Positions 26,573-34,802 of a stretch of 64,000 bases of DNA are shown here, piece by piece. The stretch is taken from the NCBI GenBank assembly GCA_019694615.1, contig JAIBBP010000281.1:34806-98805 (forward strand), read 5' to 3'. The position numbers and the translations under genes were made by a program. The notes beneath the pieces were generated by a model. That model worked only from the letters and a program-made list of their open reading frames with translations, was not told where the DNA came from and made no database searches. This stretch comes from Microthrixaceae bacterium (GTDB lineage Bacteria; Actinomycetota; Acidimicrobiia; Acidimicrobiales; Microtrichaceae). How positions within the stretch are numbered: the first letter of the stretch is position 1; every line of letters begins with the position of its first letter.

Positions 26573-27448
26573 ATGACTGATGTGATCATCCCGCGCCGTT
26601 CGGTGCTCTACATGCCCGGGGCTAACGACAAGGCTTTGGAGAAGGCGAAGACGCTGCCGTGCGACGCGATCATCCTCGACACGGAGGACTCGGTCGCCCC
26701 TGACATGAAGGCCTTAGCACGCGAGAAGGTAGCTGCAGCAGTGCGCAGCGGTGAGTACGGGCGCCGTGAGTTGACCATCCGCATCAACGGCCTCGACACC
26801 GAGTGGTGGCGCGATGACCTGGAGTCCGCCGCGGCCGCTGGACCGTCGGCGGTTGTCGTTCCGAAGATCAACTCCGCCGACGACGTTGCGAAGGTCGAAG
26901 CGGTGCTCTCGGGTGTCGCTGGAGCGAACGACATCGCCATCTGGGCGATGCTCGAGACGCCCGCAGCGATGGAGCGGGCCGTGGAGATCGCCACGTCGTC
27001 GGACCGGCTGACCGTGCTGGTGATGGGCACGAACGATCTGGCGAAGGAACTCCGTGCCGGTCTCGTACCGGGTCGAGCGCCGCTGCTGTGGGGCCTCGGT
27101 CGTTGCCTCAACGCCGCCCGCTACGCGGGCAAGGTGATCCTCGACGGGGTGTACAACGACGTGAAGAACCCCGAGGGGTTCGCCGCGGAGTGCGCGCAGG
27201 GCGCGGAGATGGGATTCGACGGCAAGACGCTGATCCACCCCACCCAGGTCGAGCCGTGCAACGACGCGTTCGCTCCGTCGGAGGCCGAGGTCGAGCACAG
27301 CCGCAAGGTGATCGAGGCGTGGGAAGCCGGCATCGCCGAGGGCAAGGGTGTGATCACCGTCGGCGGCCGGATGATCGAGAACCTGCACGTCGACAACGCC
27401 CGCCGGGCCCTGGCAATCGCCGCAGCCATCGACGCGCTCCAGGAGTAG
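26573..27448 (+). CDS. CitE-like HpcH/HpaI aldolase/citrate lyase family protein
   Basis: A 291-residue CoA-ester lyase or thioesterase. Its start RRSVLYMPGANDKALEKAKTL and AIILDTEDSVAPDMK, then IWAMLETPAAMERAVEIA and VLVMGTNDLAKELR, place it in the CitE/Mcl2 group (malyl-CoA thioesterase, citramalyl-CoA lyase). It has ribosome site GAAGGAG and starts 13 nt after the first lyase, so the two are cotranscribed. A simple reading is that the first enzyme makes or breaks a malyl-CoA-type ester and this one hydrolyses or cleaves a related one, as in the ethylmalonyl-CoA pathway; no other pathway gene is nearby to confirm it. Confidence 0.82.
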   Translation: MTDVIIPRRSVLYMPGANDKALEKAKTLPCDAIILDTEDSVAPDMKALAREKVAAAVRSGEYGRRELTIRINGLDTEWWRDDLESAAAAGPSAVVVPKINSADDVAKVEAVLSGVAGANDIAIWAMLETPAAMERAVEIATSSDRLTVLVMGTNDLAKELRAGLVPGRAPLLWGLGRCLNAARYAGKVILDGVYNDVKNPEGFAAECAQGAEMGFDGKTLIHPTQVEPCNDAFAPSEAEVEHSRKVIEAWEAGIAEGKGVITVGGRMIENLHVDNARRALAIAAAIDALQE

Positions 27449-27459
27449 GCCCGCCCGTC

Positions 27460-27508
27460 GAACTGTGGGGAAACTCGGAGAACAGGTCTCCGAGTTTCCC
27501 CACAGTTC
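27460..27508. terminator. Perfect 21-bp hairpin (copy 1 of a 49-nt repeat)
   Basis: Arms 27460-27480 and 27488-27508 pair perfectly around loop AACAGGT. It sits between the converging stops of the CitE-like gene (27448) and the AbiEi-like gene (27522), fitting a bidirectional terminator. A 43/49-identical copy in the same orientation lies at 28524-28572. One pair of differences (positions 5 and 45) is compensatory, T-A to C-G, which supports selection on the stem. Confidence 0.65.
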
Positions 27509-27521
27509 GGGCAAGGGCTGG

Positions 27522-28430
27522 TCACGCGGGTTCGCTCAGCGCCCGACTCATCCGAATCACGTGGTCAGGATCGCCGGTGATCTGTTTGTAGGTGAACCGG
27601 CTTGTGCGGTATTTGTGAAACACCGCCAGCTGATCACGGAGCCGATCCGACTCGAACGAGTCGTTGCGGATGTGAAACTTGCGACCGTCGAGTTCGACGA
27701 TCGACTTCACGTCCACGAACATCGCGTCGACACGGCCCGGTTGCCGTTCTGCCCACGGGGCGGTGACCTGCATCGTCGGGAGCGGAATTCCGGCTTCCCT
27801 GAGAAGGTCGAGGTACATCCGTTCGAGTTCGGACTCGGTCGGAGGATCTCCTTCGATGCGCTGAAGGACTCGGCGAGCGCGACTGATCCCAGGTCGTCCC
27901 CGACCGGCCAACGAGCGGAACATTTCCTCGAGTTCGTCCCACGAGAGTCGCCCCGCCACGAGCTCGTCCTCGATCACGCGCTGTAGGCGGGCGTCACCGA
28001 CGACGGTCGCGAGATCGATGCAGGTGCGGGCCCGAGTTGTGTGAGGTATCCCGTTGGTCGAGGTGATGTGTTCGGGAGGAAGGAAGCATGTGCGTCGAAC
28101 CCGGACCCCTGAGAGACGCTGGTGTCGTTCAAGCGTCGTGAGCAGCGTGACGTGCGGGGTCTCCCGAAAGCCGAACAGGCGGAGAATTCGACCGCTCGCT
28201 TCGTGTCCGAGCGGCGCACCGGGCAAGGCGAGCGTGGCAGCGAGCGCCTCCTGCCTCCACGTCTGTGGTGCGCCGGCGACCGCGAACACATGGCGGTGGC
28301 GTCGCTCCAACACGCCGGCCGTAAGGCGGGTTCTCAATTGATGCTCGGTCATCCCGAGCTCGTTCATTACCTCGGACGTGACGATGCCAAGGGTGCGACG
28401 CGCTGCGATCGCGAGTTCGCGGTCGAGCAT
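27522..28430 (-). CDS. AbiEi-like wHTH protein with C-terminal DUF559 (Vsr-like) domain
   Basis: A 302-residue two-domain protein. Residues 1-60 form an AbiEi-type winged helix ([20 protein letters not shown] then [15 protein letters not shown]). The C-terminal ~100 residues carry the nuclease-fold strand-helix [20 protein letters not shown] with E/D residues in the PD-(D/E)xK pattern of Vsr-like DUF559. This fusion is common in actinobacteria and often stands alone. No AbiEii toxin is adjacent, so a working type IV toxin-antitoxin pair is not supported. ATG 28430 is chosen; longer starts run into the hairpin repeat. It is a single gene flanked by two copies of a 49-nt hairpin repeat. Confidence 0.75.
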   Translation of the reverse strand: MLDRELAIAARRTLGIVTSEVMNELGMTEHQLRTRLTAGVLERRHRHVFAVAGAPQTWRQEALAATLALPGAPLGHEASGRILRLFGFRETPHVTLLTTLERHQRLSGVRVRRTCFLPPEHITSTNGIPHTTRARTCIDLATVVGDARLQRVIEDELVAGRLSWDELEEMFRSLAGRGRPGISRARRVLQRIEGDPPTESELERMYLDLLREAGIPLPTMQVTAPWAERQPGRVDAMFVDVKSIVELDGRKFHIRNDSFESDRLRDQLAVFHKYRTSRFTYKQITGDPDHVIRMSRALSEPA

Positions 28431-28523
28431 GTTCCTGCCGTTCTGTCGAGCGTGTGCGCGATGGCCATGCAGGGGAAGATGCCCGACCGTAGCGGTGCGC
28501 CCCTCCATCGCCAAACGCTCCTC

Positions 28524-28572
28524 GAACCGTGGGGAAAATCCGCGGACAGGTCTCCGAGTTTCCCCACGGTTC
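28524..28572. repeat. Imperfect hairpin (copy 2 of the 49-nt repeat)
   Basis: The outer 14 bp of the stem pair perfectly; the inner part has mismatches at repeat positions 15, 18 and 20. It differs from the copy at 27460-27508 at six of 49 positions. It lies upstream of the AbiEi-like gene start and 40 nt before the aldehyde dehydrogenase start, so here it is not between converging stops and its role as a terminator is less obvious. Confidence 0.6.
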
Positions 28573-28611
28573 GGCGTCGCTGAGCGGCGGCACTGGGGCA
28601 GACTCGTCGCT

Positions 28612-30048
28612 ATGGCGAACGAGATGCAGACGCGCAACTTCATCGGTGGTGAGTTTCGGGACGCGGCGAACGGTGCTGTTGACGAAGTGTTGAACCCGGC
28701 GACGGGCGAGGTGATCGCTGAGGTGGCGTCGAGCGGCACCGCCGACGCTGCGGCGGCCGTCGACGCTGCGGCGGCGGCATTCGACTCGTGGCGCAAGACG
28801 ACCCCTCGCGAGCGCTTCGAGATGATCACGAAGCTGGCCGACGCCATCGAAGCGGACCTCCCCGAGCTCAAACGCCTCGAATCACTGAACGTCGGAAAGC
28901 CGGTGTCGATCATCGACTTCGAGTTCGACCTCACCGTCGACAACTTCCGGTTCTTCGCTGCCGCGGCGCGCTTTCAGGAAGGTCGCGCCGCGGGGGAGTA
29001 CCTCGACGACCACACGTCGTTCGTTCGCCGTGATCCCATCGGCGTCGTCGCCGGCATCGCGCCGTGGAATTACCCGCTCAACATGGCGACGTGGAAGATC
29101 GGGCCGGCGATCGCGGCGGGTAACACCATGGTCCTCAAGCCGTCGGAGCTGACCCCGCTCACCGCGCTGCGGCTCGCCGAGCTGTCGGCCGACATCCTGC
29201 CGCCCGGCGTCCTCAACGTCGTGTGCGGTCGTGGTGCTACCGCCGGATCGGCGCTCGTCGACCACCCCCGCGTCGACATGATTTCGCTCACCGGTGGTGT
29301 GGCGACCGGAAAGCACATCGCGCAGGCGGCGTCCGCGAGCCTCAAGCGCCTCCACCTCGAGCTTGGTGGCAAAGCGCCTGTCGTCGTCTTCGACGACGCC
29401 GACATCGGTCTGCTCGTCGACACGCTCAAGGACATGAGCTTCTACAACTCGGGCCAGGACTGCACCGCGCCGTGCCGGGTGCTTGCCGGTCCGCGGGTCT
29501 ACGACGACGTCGTGAGCGGCATGACCGACGCGGTCGCTGCCCTGCGCACCGGGGACCCGTTCGACCCCGAAACCGCCGTCGGCCCGATCGTCTCGGAGGC
29601 GCACCAGAACCGGGTCGCCGACATGATCGCCCGCGCCGGACAGGCAGGAGCGGAGATCACCACAGGTGGCGGGAAGCTCGACCGACCCGGGTTCTTCGTC
29701 GAGCCGTCGGTCATCGCCAACCCGGCCCAGGACAGCGAGATCGTCCAGCGGGAGCTGTTCGGCCCAGCGGTGAGCGTGCAGCGTTTCTCCGACGAGGACC
29801 AGGCGATCGCGTGGGCCAACGACTGCGACTACGGCCTCGCGTCGTCGGTGTGGACGACAGACGTCGGGCGTGCGATGCGCATGAGCCGTGACCTCCACTT
29901 CGGCACCGTGTGGGTGAACGACCACATCCCGATCGTGTCGGAGATGCCCCACGGTGGCTACAAGCAGTCGGGCTACGGCAAGGACATGTCGATCTACGCG
30001 CTGGAGCACTACACCGAGCTCAAGCACGTGATGCTCCGGCACGGCTGA
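28612..30048 (+). CDS. Aldehyde dehydrogenase, probably gamma-aminobutyraldehyde dehydrogenase-like
   Basis: A 478-residue NAD-dependent ALDH. Catalytic C284 in [10 protein letters not shown] and general base E250 in [12 protein letters not shown] are intact, with [15 protein letters not shown] and the C-terminal [21 protein letters not shown]. That C-terminus and GQDCTA (instead of GQ.C.A with T/V) resemble the PatD/betaine-aldehyde branch acting on 4-aminobutanal. ATG 28612 starts the fold directly. With the FAD amine oxidoreductase at 23954 it could take putrescine-type amines to GABA; the two are not in one operon, so this is tentative. Confidence 0.85.
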   Translation: MANEMQTRNFIGGEFRDAANGAVDEVLNPATGEVIAEVASSGTADAAAAVDAAAAAFDSWRKTTPRERFEMITKLADAIEADLPELKRLESLNVGKPVSIIDFEFDLTVDNFRFFAAAARFQEGRAAGEYLDDHTSFVRRDPIGVVAGIAPWNYPLNMATWKIGPAIAAGNTMVLKPSELTPLTALRLAELSADILPPGVLNVVCGRGATAGSALVDHPRVDMISLTGGVATGKHIAQAASASLKRLHLELGGKAPVVVFDDADIGLLVDTLKDMSFYNSGQDCTAPCRVLAGPRVYDDVVSGMTDAVAALRTGDPFDPETAVGPIVSEAHQNRVADMIARAGQAGAEITTGGGKLDRPGFFVEPSVIANPAQDSEIVQRELFGPAVSVQRFSDEDQAIAWANDCDYGLASSVWTTDVGRAMRMSRDLHFGTVWVNDHIPIVSEMPHGGYKQSGYGKDMSIYALEHYTELKHVMLRHG

Positions 30049-30098
30049 CATGTGGCCTCGGCGCGTCCGCTCTGCTTGGGAGGCGTAGGCTCGCATTC

Positions 30099-30626
30099 AT
30101 GTCGTTCGAGCCCACGCCTCCGCCGTTCGGGGAGCCTCAGCCAACTGCCGCGATGCCGGCGGGCTGGTATCCCGATGACCAGGGTCTGCAGCGCTACTGG
30201 GACGGCTCGGCGTGGACCGAGCACACTGCGCAGCCGGCAGTGGCGCAGCAGTATCAGCCCCAGCAGTACACGACTCAGGGATCAGCTGTCGCAACCGCGA
30301 CGAGTTCCGACGAGAACACGATGGCGGCGCTCGCCCACGGCCTCGCGATTTTCGCCGGGTTTCTTGGCCCCCTCATCATCCTGTTGGTGAAGGGCAACGA
30401 GTCGAACTACGTCAAACACCACGCCGTGGAAGCGCTCAACTTCTCGATCACAGTGTTCCTGGCGGTCATCGTCAGTGCCGTCCTGATGATCGTGCTGATC
30501 GGATTCCTCCTCCTCCCCGTGATCGGGATCGGCGCGCTGATCCTGCACATCCTCGCGGCCGTCGCCGCGAGCCGCGGGGAGTGGTATCGCTACCCGATCA
30601 ACATCCGCATGATCCCCGGGCCCTGA
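30099..30626 (+). CDS. DUF2510/DUF4870 membrane protein
   Basis: A 175-residue protein. Residues 20-44 hold the actinobacterial DUF2510 motif (PAGWYPDDQGLQRYWDGSAW), a short Trp-rich module. After a Gln-rich linker, residues 73-170 form a DUF4870 (Tic20-like) region: AALAHGLAIFAGFLGPLIILLV, KHHAVEALNFSITVFLAVIV and VLMIVLIGFLLLPVIGIGAL, three to four TM helices. The function of this pairing is unknown. ATG 30099 lies about 50 nt after the aldehyde dehydrogenase stop. It converges on the epoxide-hydrolase-like gene with 124 nt between, which hold only a short CGTCCG/CGGACG hairpin (30671-30688). Confidence 0.8.
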   Translation: MSFEPTPPPFGEPQPTAAMPAGWYPDDQGLQRYWDGSAWTEHTAQPAVAQQYQPQQYTTQGSAVATATSSDENTMAALAHGLAIFAGFLGPLIILLVKGNESNYVKHHAVEALNFSITVFLAVIVSAVLMIVLIGFLLLPVIGIGALILHILAAVAASRGEWYRYPINIRMIPGP

Positions 30627-30750
30627 GGGCCGTGGATCAAACCGATTGGCCCGCCTGCCAGTCGACGCCTCGTCCGACGAAACGGACGCAGACGGGGTAG
30701 CGCCACCACGAACGTGAGTTGGAAGTTCAGTGACTCGGTGACGCGATGCA

Positions 30751-31746
30751 TCACGAACCGGTTGCGGTCCGGAAGCGGCGCCGGAGCCAGTCGACGAGGA
30801 GGGCGTTCACCTCGTCTGGGTACTCCTGCTGCACCCAGTGGCCGGCGCCGGCGATCGTGTGCATCTCGAGGTCGGTGCACACGTTCGGCATTCCGGCCGC
30901 GAGTGCCGGCGGAAGGGCGGGGTCCCATTCTGCGCAGATCATCAGCGCCGGGAGGTCAAGGACCTCAGAGCCGATCTCGGGAAGGGCGCGGATGTTCGCG
31001 TCGATGTTGCGGTACCAGTTGATTCCACCGCGAAACCCGGTCCGCTCGAACACCGCGGCGTAGTGGTCGATCGACTCGACGTCGGTGATGGGCTCACCGT
31101 GGGTCACCAAGCCGTCGAGGTCGCGGAACGGGTTCATGTCCCGACGCCCATCGGCCGATGCCCGAACGGTCGCAGGGTCGACGCCTCCGACCATCAGTTT
31201 CTCGAACACCAATCGCGCACGCGGGTCGATCACTCCCTCGGCGACGCCAGGTTCCTGGAACCAGAGGATGTACTGCCGCTCAACATCGCCGTCGACCAGC
31301 GTGCTGAGGAACTCGGTGCCGGGGAACGGGATGTACGGAGTACATACGCCGACCACGCCCAGGCACCGTTCGGGAGAGCGGACGGCGGTCCCCCACGCGA
31401 CGAACCCACCCCAGTCGTGGCCGACCACCACGGCCTTCTCGATGTCGAGGGCATCGAGAAGGCGAACGACGTCATCGGTGAGCTGCGTCAGCCCGTAGGC
31501 GTCGATCGGATCGGGCGCGGTCGAAGCCCCGTAGCCGCGTTGGTCTGCCGCGATCGCTCGGAAACCGGCGGAAGCGACCGCTGGGAGTTGGTGGCGCCAC
31601 GAGTACGCCAACTCGGGGAACCCGTGACAGAACACAACGGCGGGACCGGTGCCCTCTTCGTGAACCGAGAGGTGGATCGGCCCAAAGCTGGGGTCGGTCA
31701 GCTCGACTCGGTGTGGGTCGGGGAACCTGGAAATGGGTGGTTGCAT
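30751..31746 (-). CDS. Alpha/beta hydrolase, epoxide hydrolase-like
   Basis: A 331-residue alpha/beta hydrolase. HGFPELAYSWRHQLPAV carries the oxyanion HGFP (41-44), the nucleophile is D111 in VVGHDWGGFVAWG, and the base is the His in AGAGHWVQQEYPDEVN. An Asp nucleophile with HGFPE points to soluble epoxide hydrolases or haloalkane dehalogenases; the cap tyrosine in GGINWYRNIDANI supports epoxide hydrolase. ATG 31746 is 4 nt after the stop of the PGPGW-protein gene, so the two are cotranscribed. The physiological substrate is unknown. Confidence 0.87.
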   Translation of the reverse strand: MQPPISRFPDPHRVELTDPSFGPIHLSVHEEGTGPAVVFCHGFPELAYSWRHQLPAVASAGFRAIAADQRGYGASTAPDPIDAYGLTQLTDDVVRLLDALDIEKAVVVGHDWGGFVAWGTAVRSPERCLGVVGVCTPYIPFPGTEFLSTLVDGDVERQYILWFQEPGVAEGVIDPRARLVFEKLMVGGVDPATVRASADGRRDMNPFRDLDGLVTHGEPITDVESIDHYAAVFERTGFRGGINWYRNIDANIRALPEIGSEVLDLPALMICAEWDPALPPALAAGMPNVCTDLEMHTIAGAGHWVQQEYPDEVNALLVDWLRRRFRTATGS

Positions 31747-31750
31747 CGGC

Positions 31751-32683
31751 TCAGTTGAGCATGCCGACGTCAGCGAGGAGCGCGCGTGCCCGGACCTTTG
31801 GGCTGCCGCTGATGTCGGCTCCAGCGCTGATCTGCTCGCTGACGGCATCGAGTGCGTTCTCGGCTGGTTCGTCGTCGATCGCGATGGCCTCGGCCCGGAC
31901 CACGACGTGGTATGTCGTAGTGCCTGAGACGACTGGCGCGTAGGCGCGGGTGTTCGCCGCTCGGAGCCGATCCTGCTGTTCGGTCTCGGGGCCGAAGCAC
32001 TCCGGCATTTCCGTCTCCGTCAGCAGGGCGAGGTCGATGTCGCCACCGGTGATCGCGGCGCACTGATCGAGCGTCTCGACGTGACGCGTGGTGCCGTTGG
32101 TGATCTCCGCTGCGATCGAGCCGTACAGCGACGCGAGTTGGGCGCGGGTCGGGTCGGACGGCGATCCCGCCACGATTGGATCGGCCTCGGGGGTGGGGGC
32201 GTCGGCGATTGCTGTCGTCGGTGCCGTCGCTCCCGACTCCTCCTCGTTGCCACCGCGGAGGCCCCACCAGATCGAGGCCACCAGAGACAACGCCACCATC
32301 ACGCCCATGAGCACCCAGGTACTCGTCGGGATCCGGCCATCCTCGGGAATGCCGGGGATCCGGCGTCGGATAGTTCGGATCAGGTTCTCGGCCCACACGT
32401 AGGGGAGAAGCGACAGCCCGAGAATGACGATGAGCCAACCGGGGCCGGGAAGCACGAGTCCAGCGATGCCGACCAGCACCAGGATCCAACCACCGATGAG
32501 GCGAACGAGTCGGAGCCATACCGCGTGGCGAGCCTCGTCGTCGGTCTTCTCGTGGCGACCGGTCTCCTTCTCCGCTTCGATGAGCGCCTCGGCGAGGAAC
32601 TCGCGGTGAGCCTTTCGGCGTTCGGAGCGCGTGTCGTACGAATCGTGGCGCGCATCGAGCTTGGGATCGGTCGGATCGGTCAC
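31751..32683 (-). CDS. PGPGW-motif membrane protein with extracytoplasmic domain
   Basis: A 310-residue protein. A charged cytoplasmic start is followed by a TM hairpin around LIGGWILVLVGIAGLVLPGPGWLIVILGLSL, containing the PGPGW signature (residues 78-82) of TIGR02611/TMEM proteins. Another TM helix is at WVLMGVMVALSLVASIWWGL. The rest (about 145-310) is an Ala/Thr/Asp-rich outside domain with two cysteines and no motif known to me; it resembles DUF4230-like solute domains only loosely. It is divergent from the 383-residue gene (65 nt) and upstream of the epoxide-hydrolase-like gene in one unit. Confidence 0.75.
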   Translation of the reverse strand: MTDPTDPKLDARHDSYDTRSERRKAHREFLAEALIEAEKETGRHEKTDDEARHAVWLRLVRLIGGWILVLVGIAGLVLPGPGWLIVILGLSLLPYVWAENLIRTIRRRIPGIPEDGRIPTSTWVLMGVMVALSLVASIWWGLRGGNEEESGATAPTTAIADAPTPEADPIVAGSPSDPTRAQLASLYGSIAAEITNGTTRHVETLDQCAAITGGDIDLALLTETEMPECFGPETEQQDRLRAANTRAYAPVVSGTTTYHVVVRAEAIAIDDEPAENALDAVSEQISAGADISGSPKVRARALLADVGMLN

Positions 32684-32748
32684 GGTGCACCGTCTGGAGG
32701 ATGGCCGGATCAGTGCGACGTCACGGTGTCAGGTGATAGAACCGCCCC

Positions 32749-33900
32749 ATGTCGGAGCACCTGCCCCCCGTCGACGAGTTCTCGACCCATCACTGGGCCT
32801 TGTCCGCCGTGGTGACCGAGGAGTTCCTGAACACGCTCGCCCGAAACGGTATCGGTGACGGAGTCGAAGCCGCTGAGTTCCGCCAGCAGTTCAACCTGCC
32901 GATGCTCGGCAGTCTCGATCTCGGGATCAAGATGGTCATCGTCGGCGTCGAGTTCGCGATGCATGAGTCCAACGCGGATCGGCTCGCCGCCACGATCCGG
33001 GCTACCGGCGAGATCACCTTCTACGGCGACACGATGATGCCGGCCATGCCAGGGCTGGCCCGCGTGCGCGGTGACGTGATGGTTCGGCCACACGTCGAGT
33101 TCCGGGCTGACGGCGGATTCCTGGCGGTCCTCGATCTCGCAGGCAGCGAGCTCGTGGGCATGAAACTTGAGGGCATCGACGGGGTCGAGACGGACGCGGA
33201 TGCCCAGGAGATGATGGGCCAAATGTTGTTCGCAGCGGTCGGAGGCGAGCTGTTCGAGGGGCTCGCCGCGCAGATGGGGTCGATCGGTCTCGAACTGGGC
33301 CCGGACCAGGGTCACGTCTTCGGAGAGCTCGGGGTCGAGGTTGGGCCAGCCGACGTTGCGGTCCACGACGGGGCGATGACCGTCGGGCTTCCGGCCGTTC
33401 TGGGCCTGGATGGCCGCGCCGAGGCAGAGCGTGTCGCTGGCCAACGGGTGGGGGTGGGGGTTGCCGCCGGTGCGCTGTCGGCGCTCGCCAACCGCTTGGC
33501 CGCCGACGTGCTCGGTGTCCCGTTGCCGTTCGAGTTCGACGTGATCGCCCGCGACGACCGCGTCGGTTCCCGCGTCCGAAACCAGCGAATCATCGACCTG
33601 CCGTTCGTGCCGGACCTCCGCCCCGGGCTTCGGTCGACCGTTCGGCCCCGCCTCACCGGGGACCAACTCGAGCTGAGCCTCCGCGAGGCGTGGGTCGAGC
33701 TGCCCTTGGTTCCTCCGGTCGTCAACCGACTCACCAGGTTCGTCGGCGGCGCGGCGTCGCTTGCCCCCCTCACTGTGTCGGTCCCGGCACACGCCTCGCT
33801 ACCAGTGCATCCCGGCAACGGCGCGACGCTGGACGTCACGATCGTCGGCCTCGACGTGGAGCGCGACGGTGTCTCGTTCGTCGTCGAGGCCAGTCTGTAG
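32749..33900 (+). CDS. Protein of unknown function
   Basis: A 383-residue soluble protein I do not recognise. It has no signal peptide or TM helix, no cysteine and few lysines. Hydrophobic beta-prone stretches alternate with amphipathic helices (LGIKMVIVGVEFAMHESNADR, GDVMVRPHVEFRADGG, LSLREAWVELPLVPPVVNRL), which could suit a lipid- or ligand-binding beta-barrel/TULIP-like fold, but this is a guess. The start ATG 32749 follows a plausible -10 (TAGAAC). It is followed after 4 nt by a tyrosine-phosphatase gene, so the two are probably cotranscribed. Confidence 0.6.
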   Translation: MSEHLPPVDEFSTHHWALSAVVTEEFLNTLARNGIGDGVEAAEFRQQFNLPMLGSLDLGIKMVIVGVEFAMHESNADRLAATIRATGEITFYGDTMMPAMPGLARVRGDVMVRPHVEFRADGGFLAVLDLAGSELVGMKLEGIDGVETDADAQEMMGQMLFAAVGGELFEGLAAQMGSIGLELGPDQGHVFGELGVEVGPADVAVHDGAMTVGLPAVLGLDGRAEAERVAGQRVGVGVAAGALSALANRLAADVLGVPLPFEFDVIARDDRVGSRVRNQRIIDLPFVPDLRPGLRSTVRPRLTGDQLELSLREAWVELPLVPPVVNRLTRFVGGAASLAPLTVSVPAHASLPVHPGNGATLDVTIVGLDVERDGVSFVVEASL

Positions 33901-33904
33901 GACC

Positions 33905-34651
33905 ATGAGCACGATCGACGAGTGGGAGGGGCGCGTTCCGGGAGCGTTCAACCTCCGCGATCTCGGCGGCAACCCGGTACACGGGGGAGTCATCGGGGGT
34001 GGACGGGTCTATCGCTGCGACCTCCTTCATCGCGTCGATGCAACGCTCGGCCACGCCTGGCTGGTGCGCAACGAGGTAGGCACCTTGATCGATCTCCGTA
34101 CCGTCTCCGAGCGTGAGGGAGACGGGTTCATGGCGGCGAGCGACCATCTAACGTCGCTGCACCGCGGGCTGCTCGACGAGGTCTGGAGTTGGGACGCGGA
34201 GAACAACGCCACCGACGAGTTCTTCCTGCGGGATCGCACCATCGAGATGTACGAGCGCTTCCCCGATCGCATCGCCACCGTGCTCGACGACATCGCGGGC
34301 GCGCCCTCCAACGTGTTGTTTCACTGCACGGCGGGCAAGGACCGAACCGGCGTGATCGCCAGCGCGCTGCTCGGAGTGTTGGGTGCGAGTCGTGAGGTCA
34401 TCGTCGCCGACTACGTCCGCAGTACCGACGCGATGGCCGGCATCGTCGGTTGGTACCGGGATCGCGACCGAGTCCAACCCGCTGACCCCGAACGGGAGCG
34501 TCGGATCATCGACCGGGCCGCGGCGCCGCACACGATGGAAGGCGTGATCGACGCCATCGTGGAGCGGCATGGCTCGTTTGCCGGTTGGGCCTCCGACGTC
34601 GGCATCGACCGAGAGCTGATCGGGGCACTTCGGGACAAGCTCGTGGTCTGA
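33905..34651 (+). CDS. Tyrosine-protein phosphatase (PtpB-like, CX5R)
   Basis: A 248-residue phosphatase. The P-loop FHCTAGKDRTGVIASALLG places catalytic C141 and R147; the AGKDR form with Lys and Asp is that of actinobacterial PtpB/lipid-phosphatase-like enzymes. The start NLRDLGGNPVHGG (residues 16-28) is the other hallmark. It dephosphorylates protein or phosphoinositide-type substrates in the cytosol or after secretion; there is no signal peptide. ATG 33905 starts 4 nt after the preceding stop. It lies just outside the contractile-system cluster, on the same strand as the SARP-type regulator 151 nt downstream. Confidence 0.85.
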   Translation: MSTIDEWEGRVPGAFNLRDLGGNPVHGGVIGGGRVYRCDLLHRVDATLGHAWLVRNEVGTLIDLRTVSEREGDGFMAASDHLTSLHRGLLDEVWSWDAENNATDEFFLRDRTIEMYERFPDRIATVLDDIAGAPSNVLFHCTAGKDRTGVIASALLGVLGASREVIVADYVRSTDAMAGIVGWYRDRDRVQPADPERERRIIDRAAAPHTMEGVIDAIVERHGSFAGWASDVGIDRELIGALRDKLVV

Positions 34652-34802
34652 TCGGGCATCGGCGAGTCACCCGGTGGGATGCCGCTCTCCTGTGAGATTC
34701 GCGCTGGCGCTGTCCGTTGCTGAGGCCCATACTCTCGTGGCGGCTGGCGCTTCAGAATCGACTTCCCGCTCACGCGGTCCCCAGTAGGAGTTCCAGCCTC
34801 CG

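Noticed and set aside
27522..28430. Type IV (AbiE) toxin-antitoxin pair
   Set aside because: Only the AbiEi-like winged-helix protein is present, fused to a DUF559 domain; no AbiEii nucleotidyltransferase is adjacent.
30671..30688. Strong bidirectional terminator between DUF4870 and epoxide-hydrolase genes
   Set aside because: Only a 6-bp stem with a 6-nt loop; such short dyads are frequent in this GC-rich sequence.
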